In this document: in pieces, positions 57,635-64,000 of the stretch
Layout of the letters: each line of letters opens with the position of its first letter
Numbering within the stretch: the stretch's first letter is position 1
Assembly: GCF_004328705.1 (NCBI RefSeq)
Contig: NZ_CP035319.1
Location: 496,001 to 560,000, forward strand
DNA: 64,000 bases
Direction: 5' to 3'
From: Rhodococcus sp. ABRD24
GTDB lineage: Bacteria; Actinomycetota; Actinomycetes; Mycobacteriales; Mycobacteriaceae
Notes under the pieces: model-generated
What the model was told of the DNA's origin: nothing
The model's input: only the letters and a program-made list of their open reading frames with translations
Database searches by the model: none
Translations under genes and position numbers: made by a program

Positions 57635-58936
57635 ATGAATCCGGGGGGACTCAAGAACTCGAGCATCGCAGCCACTGCGCTGCAGCCCGACGACGTGCGC
57701 CGACTCCCCGAAATCTCACTCCTGCAGGGGACGGTCGACGTCTCTCGCGAGATCGAACGCCTCGAAGCGTTGCGGGTTGCGATGGTCGCCGAGGTCCACG
57801 AGCGTGCCGTCTCGTTCGACACCCTCGGATTCCGCAGCGTCAAACAGTGGCTCGCCGCCAACACGCTGCTGGAAGTGTCGACCGCGGGACGGATCCTCGC
57901 GTTGGGGCGGATGCTCGGCCGGCAACCCGAGATCGCCGACGCCTTCAACGCGGGTGACATTTCCGCCGAGCATGCCGCGCTGATCGGAAAGTTCTGCGAA
58001 ACCCCGCCGCGCGGCATGCCGAACGAAGCACTGGATGCGTGCCGGAAAGTGCTGCTGGACAGCGCCACCGGACCCACCGCCACCACCACGACGGTCCGCA
58101 GCTGCATCAGCAAGCTCGAGCGGATCTTCGAATCCGACGAACTCCCGCCGAGCGAAGACACTGAGCGCAACGAGTTCCACGCCTCGAAAACACTGAACGG
58201 GCGCGTCGCGGTGAAGGGTGATCTCGATGCCGTGACCGGTGAGATGCTCCTGACCGCGCTGTCCGCACTGACGAAGCCACGCAACCCGGCCGACGACCCA
58301 GCCGGTGCCCGTACGCCGGCACGGCAGCGAGCCGATGCGTTCGCGGAAATCCTGCGCCGCTACCTCGACTCCGGCGACGCACCGATCGAAGGCGGAGAAC
58401 GACCCCACCTGTCCCTGCACGTGAATGCCTCCGATCTTGCCCGCAGTGAGGCAGACCACGAGAGCCTTGGGTCAGACGGTAATCCGGACCTGTTCGGCGA
58501 CAAAGACATCGCACGCATGCCCCACATGGGCCCACTCTCGATCGCGACTGCCCGCAGGTTGGCGTGCGACTGCCACCTCACCCCGATCGTCATGAGCGAC
58601 GGAGTGCCACTGAACCTGGGGAGAACAACCCGCACCGTGTCGAAGAAGCAGCGGCGCGCGTTGATCGCCCGTGATCACGGCTGTGCTTTCCCTGGCTGCG
58701 GAGCACCGCCCGCCCACTGCGAGGGCCACCACGTCATGCATTGGGCCGACGGCGGACCCACCGACCTCGACAACCTCGCCCTACTCTGCGGCTACCATCA
58801 CAGGCTGCTCCACCACTCCCACTGGGAGATGAAGATCGGCACCGACCGACACCCGTGGTTCACGCCGCCATCGACGGTAGATCCCTACAAGAAGCCCATC
58901 CCCGCCCACAACCGGGCAGGACCGCGAGCTGCATGA
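57635..58936 (+). CDS. DUF222 / HNH endonuclease protein (13E12-repeat family type)
   Basis: 433 residues. N-terminal DUF222 helices (TVDVSREIERLEALRVAMVA, LAANTLLEVSTAGRILALGR) are followed by a C-terminal HNH nuclease domain with CAFPGCGAPPAHCEGHHVMH and LDNLALLCGYHHRLLHHSHW, including the zinc cysteines and catalytic His. The family is multicopy in mycobacteria and rhodococci (M. tuberculosis 13E12 repeats, phage-associated). Target is unknown. It stands alone between small unknown genes and the glnE cluster, in the accessory insert. Confidence 0.93.
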   Translation: MNPGGLKNSSIAATALQPDDVRRLPEISLLQGTVDVSREIERLEALRVAMVAEVHERAVSFDTLGFRSVKQWLAANTLLEVSTAGRILALGRMLGRQPEIADAFNAGDISAEHAALIGKFCETPPRGMPNEALDACRKVLLDSATGPTATTTTVRSCISKLERIFESDELPPSEDTERNEFHASKTLNGRVAVKGDLDAVTGEMLLTALSALTKPRNPADDPAGARTPARQRADAFAEILRRYLDSGDAPIEGGERPHLSLHVNASDLARSEADHESLGSDGNPDLFGDKDIARMPHMGPLSIATARRLACDCHLTPIVMSDGVPLNLGRTTRTVSKKQRRALIARDHGCAFPGCGAPPAHCEGHHVMHWADGGPTDLDNLALLCGYHHRLLHHSHWEMKIGTDRHPWFTPPSTVDPYKKPIPAHNRAGPRAA

Positions 58937-58943
58937 CGCGACA

Positions 58944-58968
58944 GCCGGCACCCGAACCGGGTGCCGGC
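58944..58968 (+). terminator. Stem-loop after the DUF222/HNH gene
   Basis: GCCGGCACCC pairs with GGGTGCCGGC (10 bp, 5-nt loop) directly past the stop codon. Confidence 0.7.
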
Positions 58969-59060
58969 CATCGCGGAGTGGTCCCGGTCGGACACCAAAT
59001 CCCGCAGGCGCGTGACACGCTAGCCCCGTCCCGGGACCTGAGTCCTGCGGTGCCCTAGAG

Positions 59061-59077
59061 CTGAAGGGTCCCTTCAG
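59061..59077. repeat. Compact palindrome CTGAAGGGTCCCTTCAG
   Basis: Seventeen bases with 8-nt arms around one T, next to the 3' end of the FmdE-like gene. The same core forms the arms of the pknL-aroG stem-loop at 2322-2366, so this looks like a genome-wide short palindrome. Confidence 0.6.
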
Positions 59078-59093
59078 CCGATCGAGGGGAACG

Positions 59094-59603
59094 TCAGTCG
59101 ACGTCGTAGACCTCGGTGGCCGGCACCGCCAGCAAACGGTCGGTCATCTCCTGCTTGAGTACAACCAGGCGTGCCTCGTCGGCCTCGGTGCGGCCGCTCG
59201 TGTTCACCAGTTCGATGAACTCGTCCGCCACGAAGCCCTCGCGCACTTGCACCGTCACGGTGTGGCCTCGGTAGCTGAGCCGGAAGACGTAGTTGGCGAG
59301 GGTGTTTCCTCGGTCCGGCCGTGCCAGCGCGGGATCCACCACGTAGCGGCCGCCGGTGACCGCGCGGGTCACCATCTCGAACGCGTCCCGCACGCCCGGT
59401 CCCCCGTGCGCCGTGGCGATCTTCATCTCCCGACGCTCCACCGGGCGACCGTCGTCGAGCAGCGGCAGCGCGCGCCCCAGCACCTGGAACGCGTGCGCGA
59501 CGCCGCCCGGCGCGTTGGGGCCGTGGTACTTCAACAGTTCGTCGAACGAGTAGACGAGCGGCGTCCCGCCCTCGACGACCGACAACGCGGTGTGCACCGT
59601 CAC
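59094..59603 (-). CDS. Conserved protein coupled to glnE, possibly FmdE-like
   Basis: 169 residues. [59 protein letters not shown] and [20 protein letters not shown] resemble, in order, the FmdE/FwdE fold, where a histidine loop precedes helix 1 and a GP/ACGVDA-type loop follows. The usual metal Cys is absent (HGPNAP for HGHxCP), so a catalytic or metal role is uncertain. GTG 59603 overlaps the glnE stop by 4 bp (GTGA), indicating co-translation with glnE. Confidence 0.7.
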   Translation of the reverse strand: MTVHTALSVVEGGTPLVYSFDELLKYHGPNAPGGVAHAFQVLGRALPLLDDGRPVERREMKIATAHGGPGVRDAFEMVTRAVTGGRYVVDPALARPDRGNTLANYVFRLSYRGHTVTVQVREGFVADEFIELVNTSGRTEADEARLVVLKQEMTDRLLAVPATEVYDVD

Positions 59604-62600
59604 TCGCCCCCGAACACCCGCTGCACCACGGCTTTCGCCCGCCGGGTGATCCGCAGGTAGTTGTCGAGGAACTCGTTCGCGTCCCCACCTGGCCATCCCG
59701 CCACCTGCGCGACCGCCGCAAGCACCTTGCCCGGGCCCGGCAGCTGGTCGGTGGGCTTACCGCGCACCAACACCAGCGCATTGCGGGCCTTCGTCGCGGT
59801 GAGCCACGCATCGCGTAGCAGTTCGATGTCGGTCTCGCTCAACAGCTCCGCAGCACCGATCGCGTCCAGAGTCTCGAGCGTCGACGTGTTGTGCAGCGCC
59901 GGAATCTCGTGTGCGTACCGCAGCTGGATCAGCTGTACGGTCCACTCGACGTCCGCGAGTCCGCCGCGACCGAGCTTGGTGTGGGTGGCGGGGTCCGCTC
60001 CCCGCGGCAATCGCTCGGAGTCCACGCGAGCCTTGATCCGCCGAATCTCGCGGACCGCCTGCTCCGATACGCCGCCCTCGGGGTAGCGCGTCGAATCGAT
60101 CATGTGCAGGAACCGTAGTCCCAGATCCGCGTCACCTGCCACCGCATGAGCCCGCAGCAGCGCCTGCACCTCCCACGACTGCGCCCACTGCGCGTAGTAC
60201 GCCTGGTACGACGCGAGCGTCCGCACCAACGGGCCGCTTCGCCCCTCGGGCCGCAGCCCGATATCGACCTCGAGCGGCGGATCCATGCTGGGCGCACCCA
60301 GCAGAGACCGCACCTTGTCCCCGATACTGTTGGCCCACTTGACTGCTCGGGTCTCGTCAACGCCCTCTCTGGGTTCACACACGAACAGCACGTCTGCGTC
60401 GGAGCCGTACCCGAGTTCACCGCCGCCGAGTCGGCCCATGCCGATCACTGCGAACTCCGCGGGCGCGGGCTCACCCGTCTCCGCCTCACTCGCCCGGATG
60501 ACCGCGGCCAATGCGGCGTTGAGCACTGCGGCCCACACCGACGACAATGCGCGGCACACCTGCGGAACATCGAGCATCCCGAGGATGTCCGCGCTCGCGA
60601 TACGGGCCAGCTCGTAGCGGCGCAGCGAACGCGCCGCTCCGACCGCCCGCACCGGATCCATGTGCCGCGCCGACGACGACAGGATTCCGCGGGCTACGTC
60701 CTCGGGCTGAGGCTCGAGCAGGCGCGGCCCGGACGGGCCGTCAGCGAACAGCCGGATCACATCCGGCGCTTTGATCAGCAGGTCCGGAATGTAAGCCGAC
60801 GACCCGAGCACCGTCATGAGTCGCTGCGCCACCGACGCCTCGTCGCGGAGGAGACGCAGGAACCACGTAGCGTCGGTGAGGGCCTCCGACAGCCGCCGAT
60901 AGGCGAGCAGACCCGCGTCGGGATCCGGTGTGTCGCCGAGCCATTCGAGCAGCGTCGGCAGCAGCAGCGCCTGGATTCGCCCCTTCCGCGATGCCCCACC
61001 GGTGAGCGCTACCAGATGGCCGAGCGCGTTCTCCGGTGCGGTGTAGCCGAGAGCGGCGAGCTGGCGAACGGCGGCATCGGGGCTCAGCCGCAGCGCCTCC
61101 TTGTCGATGCGCGCCACCGACTCGAGCAGCGGGCGATAGAACAGCTTGGCGTGCAGACGCCGGACCCGGTGCGAATTGCGCTTGATCTCGGCATTGAGCA
61201 CCCCGAGCGCATCGTTGCGTCCGTCCGGGCGCATGTGGGCAGCGCGAGCGAGCCAGCGTAGCGCCTCCTCGTCCTCGGGCGGCGGCAGCGTGTGCGTGCG
61301 CTTGAGCTTCTGCAACTGCAACCGGTGCTCGAGCAGACGCAGGAACTCGTACGACGCAGTCAGATTCGCCGCGTCATCGCGTCCGACGTACCCCTCGGCC
61401 GCCAATGCGGCAAGGGCATCGACAGTGCTCTTGACCCGTAGCGACAGGTCGACGCGGCCGTGTACCAGCTGCAGCAGCTGCACCGCGAACTCGACATCAC
61501 GCAGGCTGCCGCGGCCGAGCTTGAGTTCGCGCTCCCGCAGCTCCGGCGGCACCGATTCTTCGACCCGTCGACGCATGGCCTGCACTTCGGTAACGAAGTC
61601 CTCGCGCTCGGATGCCGTCCACACCATCGGACCCAGAGCATCGGTGTACTGCCGCCCCAGCTCGAGATCGCCGGTCATCGGCCGAGCCTTGAGCAGCGCC
61701 TGGAACTCCCATGTCTTCGCCCAGCGCTTGTAGTACGCCACGTGCGAATCGAGCGTGCGGACCAGTTCGCCGCGCTTGCCTTCGGGCCGCAGTGCGGCGT
61801 CCACCTCGAAGAATGCGGACGACCCGATTCGCATCATTTCGCCGGCGATCCGGCTCGCGACCGCGTCCGACGGTTCCGCGACGAAAACGACATCCACGTC
61901 ACTGACGTAGTTCAGTTCGCGCGCGCCGCACTTGCCCATCGCGATGACCGCGATCCGCGTCGGACACGGCTCGTCCGGGCACACCGTCGCAACACCTACC
62001 GCCAGCGCGGCAGTCAACGCCGCGTCAGCCATGTCCGAGAGCTGCTGTCCCACAATCTCGTACGGCACCACCGGTTCGTTCTCGACAGTGGCAGCCAAGT
62101 CGGCCGCAGCGAGGATCATCATCTGATCCCGGTAGCACTTCCTCAGCGCCGCAACGGCTTCCGGACCAGTGAGCGCGGCCCGATACAGCATGGACGACGC
62201 ATGGGGGCCGGTCTCAGGGGTGGCACCGACACTCGCGAGCAACCGCCGGGTCAGCTCCTCACGCGTCGGCAGCTGAACGTCGCCGGCGAGCAGCTTCCAC
62301 GACGCCGGATCGGCGACGAGGTGGTCACCGAACGCGCTCGAGGCACCGAGCAGGCCGAACAGTCGGCCGCGCAGCCCCTTGTCTGTCCGCAGGGCAGCGT
62401 CGAGCACGGCCCAGGAACCCTCGAGCCCATCTCGTAGCCGCACCAGAGTTCGCAACGCCAGATCGGCGTTGGCCGCGCGCGACAGCGCCCACAGCAGTTC
62501 GATGCCGTCGACGTTCGACCAGCCGAGCGCCTCGAGCTCCGCCGGCGCGGTCGGCTCGACCAATCCCAACCGGCCTGCACCGGGCACCGTGGACCGATTG

Positions 62601-62614
62601 GGTGGCGGCTTCAA
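59600..62614 (-). CDS. glnE: Bifunctional glutamine synthetase adenylyltransferase / adenylyl-removing enzyme
   Basis: 1004 residues, cytoplasmic. Two nucleotidyltransferase domains occur in tandem. The first has [16 protein letters not shown] and [20 protein letters not shown]. The second has [20 protein letters not shown] and [20 protein letters not shown]. Each is followed by a helical domain with [20 protein letters not shown] or [20 protein letters not shown]. It adds or removes AMP on the GlnA Tyr visible in glnA1. ATG 62614. Lies downstream of glnA2 on the same strand, as in M. tuberculosis (Rv2221c). Confidence 0.97.
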   Translation of the reverse strand: MKPPPNRSTVPGAGRLGLVEPTAPAELEALGWSNVDGIELLWALSRAANADLALRTLVRLRDGLEGSWAVLDAALRTDKGLRGRLFGLLGASSAFGDHLVADPASWKLLAGDVQLPTREELTRRLLASVGATPETGPHASSMLYRAALTGPEAVAALRKCYRDQMMILAAADLAATVENEPVVPYEIVGQQLSDMADAALTAALAVGVATVCPDEPCPTRIAVIAMGKCGARELNYVSDVDVVFVAEPSDAVASRIAGEMMRIGSSAFFEVDAALRPEGKRGELVRTLDSHVAYYKRWAKTWEFQALLKARPMTGDLELGRQYTDALGPMVWTASEREDFVTEVQAMRRRVEESVPPELRERELKLGRGSLRDVEFAVQLLQLVHGRVDLSLRVKSTVDALAALAAEGYVGRDDAANLTASYEFLRLLEHRLQLQKLKRTHTLPPPEDEEALRWLARAAHMRPDGRNDALGVLNAEIKRNSHRVRRLHAKLFYRPLLESVARIDKEALRLSPDAAVRQLAALGYTAPENALGHLVALTGGASRKGRIQALLLPTLLEWLGDTPDPDAGLLAYRRLSEALTDATWFLRLLRDEASVAQRLMTVLGSSAYIPDLLIKAPDVIRLFADGPSGPRLLEPQPEDVARGILSSSARHMDPVRAVGAARSLRRYELARIASADILGMLDVPQVCRALSSVWAAVLNAALAAVIRASEAETGEPAPAEFAVIGMGRLGGGELGYGSDADVLFVCEPREGVDETRAVKWANSIGDKVRSLLGAPSMDPPLEVDIGLRPEGRSGPLVRTLASYQAYYAQWAQSWEVQALLRAHAVAGDADLGLRFLHMIDSTRYPEGGVSEQAVREIRRIKARVDSERLPRGADPATHTKLGRGGLADVEWTVQLIQLRYAHEIPALHNTSTLETLDAIGAAELLSETDIELLRDAWLTATKARNALVLVRGKPTDQLPGPGKVLAAVAQVAGWPGGDANEFLDNYLRITRRAKAVVQRVFGGE

Positions 62615-62717
62615 CGTGATCCTCCGACCTGTGCGTCATGACGAGCCACACTCGGAACGGCCGGACAGGGCACGCTTTTCACCTCTTCGGAATCGGCTGG
62701 CGGTCGGGGCCGGACGG

Positions 62718-64000
62718 TCACAGACCCAGGTAGGCCTTGAGCTCGTACGGGGTGACGTGACTGCGGTACTCCTCCCACTCCCGGCGCTTGTTGCGCAGGA
62801 AGAAGTCGAAGACGTGCTCGCCCAGAGCCTCCGCGACCAGTTCGGACTTCTCCATCTCGCGCAACGCCTCGACGAGGCTGCCCGGCAGCGAGCGGTAACC
62901 CATCGCCCGGCGCTCGGCCGCGGTGAGCGACCACACGTCGTCCTCCGCCTCCGGCGGCAGTTCGTAGCCCTTCTCGATGCCGCGCAGACCGGCAGCGAGC
63001 AGTACCGCGAACGTCAGGTAGGGGTTGCAGGCTGAATCAGGGCTGCGGATCTCGACGCGCCTCGACGACGCCTTGTTCGGCGTGTACATCGGCACCCGCA
63101 CCAGTGCGGACCGGTTGGACGGACCCCACGTGGCCGCGGTCGGCGCCTCGCCGCCGTGCACGAGACGCTTGTAGGAGTTCACCCACTGGTTGGTCACCGC
63201 GCTGATCTCGTGAGCATGCTCGAGAATTCCGGCGATGAACGCCTTACCCGTCGCCGACAGCTGCATCGGATCGTCAGGGTTGTGGAAGGCGTTGGTGTCA
63301 CCTTCGAACAGACTCATGTGCGTGTGCATCGCCGAGCCGGCCTGACCGCCGAACGGCTTGGGCATGAATGACGCCCGCACGCCCTCGTCGATCGCGACCT
63401 CCTTGACGACGTAGCGGAACGTCATCACGTTGTCCGCCATCGAGAGTGCGTCGGCGTAGCGCAGGTCGATCTCCTGCTGACCCGGTGCGGCCTCGTGGTG
63501 ACTGAACTCCACCGAAATGCCCATCGACTCGAGCGCGTCGATTGCGTGGCGCCGAAAGTTCGGGGCTCGATCGTGCACCGCCTGGTCGAAATAGCCGCCG
63601 TTGTCGGCCGGCACCGGCGGGGTGCCGTCGATCGGTCCGTTCTCGATCAGGAAGAACTCGATCTCGGGGTGTACGTAGCACGAGAACCCGAGGTCACTGG
63701 CCTTGCTCAACTGACGGCGCAGCACGTGCCGCGGGTCCGCCCACGACGGCGTCCCGTCGGGCATCGCGATGTCGCAGAACATGCGCGCCGTGTGCTGGGC
63801 GCCGTCCTTGTGCGCCCAAGGCAGGATCTGGAATGTCGACGCGTCCGGCTTGGCAACGGTGTCGGCCTCCGAGACCCGGGAGAAGCCCTCGATCGCGGAG
63901 CCGTCGAACCCGATGCCCTCCTCGAAGGCTCCCTCGAGTTCCGCGGGCGCAATCGCCACCGATTTGAGGTACCCGAGCACGTCCGTGAACCACAGTCGAA
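62718..64000 (-). CDS. glnA2: Glutamine synthetase GlnA2 (5' end beyond the window)
   Basis: 427 visible codons of a GSI-type synthetase. The frame runs off the right edge before the initiator; about 20 N-terminal residues are missing compared with M. tuberculosis GlnA2 (Rv2222c). RLWFTDVLGYLKSVAIAPAE, GIGFDGSAIEGFSRVSEADT, SCYVHPEIEFFLIENG, RASFMPKPFGGQAGSAMHTH and NKASSRRVEIRSPDSACNP are present. GlnA2-type enzymes are minor, GSI-alpha-like forms that may prefer other amines. Precedes glnE by 103 bp. Confidence 0.96.
   Translation of the reverse strand, partial: RLWFTDVLGYLKSVAIAPAELEGAFEEGIGFDGSAIEGFSRVSEADTVAKPDASTFQILPWAHKDGAQHTARMFCDIAMPDGTPSWADPRHVLRRQLSKASDLGFSCYVHPEIEFFLIENGPIDGTPPVPADNGGYFDQAVHDRAPNFRRHAIDALESMGISVEFSHHEAAPGQQEIDLRYADALSMADNVMTFRYVVKEVAIDEGVRASFMPKPFGGQAGSAMHTHMSLFEGDTNAFHNPDDPMQLSATGKAFIAGILEHAHEISAVTNQWVNSYKRLVHGGEAPTAATWGPSNRSALVRVPMYTPNKASSRRVEIRSPDSACNPYLTFAVLLAAGLRGIEKGYELPPEAEDDVWSLTAAERRAMGYRSLPGSLVEALREMEKSELVAEALGEHVFDFFLRNKRREWEEYRSHVTPYELKAYLGL

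Overview
The window is about 66-67% GC by eye, with dense, often overlapping genes and many GTG/TTG starts. Most of it is colinear with the Mycobacterium tuberculosis interval Rv2175c-Rv2222c. Mycolata-type envelope genes (PknL, PimB, a GT87 mannosyltransferase, RipC), the actinobacterial bcc-aa3 respiratory genes and several Corynebacteriales-only families point to a chromosome of Rhodococcus or a close relative such as Prescottella or Nocardia. There is no prophage, intact insertion sequence, CRISPR array, tRNA or rRNA that I can see.

1-15.8 kb: a partial Rv2175c-like regulator, the PASTA kinase PknL, class II DAHP synthase, RNase AS, a GT87 mannosyltransferase, then a long minus-strand run (two SRPBCC proteins, an ArsA-like ATPase with an unusual CTG start, a Cys-cluster protein, ROK glucokinase, a PlsC acyltransferase, DUF4436). 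FadD15, PimB and a predicted membrane metallopeptidase follow.

15.8-22.2 kb: two neighbouring NlpC/P60 cell-wall hydrolases. The second sits behind a ydaO-type c-di-AMP riboswitch, and both share an upstream DNA element. Then come a DnaQ-UvrC-like nuclease, a stand-alone Lrp/AsnC ligand-binding domain, TrpD and an unknown protein.

22.3-30.4 kb: respiratory genes ctaE-qcrC-qcrA-qcrB on plus and ctaC-ctaF on minus, interrupted by a small accessory block with a broken haloacid dehalogenase, an intact MDMPI-family gene and a broken GNAT gene.

30.6-49.2 kb: housekeeping metabolism, namely asparagine synthetase, adenosine kinase, an A-type Fe-S carrier, glycerate kinase, late cobalamin assembly (cobU-cobT-cobS), ilvE, gcvT, leucyl aminopeptidase, the lipoylated E2, lipB and lipA (the lipoate system that serves E2), DUF4191 and an RDD protein.

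49.4-64 kb: the nitrogen locus glnA1 (with a GlnR-type box) ... glnE-glnA2, split by an accessory insert. The insert holds a third NlpC/P60 gene, a five-gene iron-type ABC importer operon behind an IdeR/DtxR-like box that ends in two mutually similar uncharacterised proteins, a secreted protein, small membrane ORFs and a DUF222/HNH gene. The ABC operon with its paired unknown proteins is the best candidate here for undescribed biology.

Many intergenic gaps between convergent genes carry long perfect stem-loops. At least eleven genes have a TAnnnT hexamer 6-8 nt before the start codon, which suggests that leaderless transcription is common.
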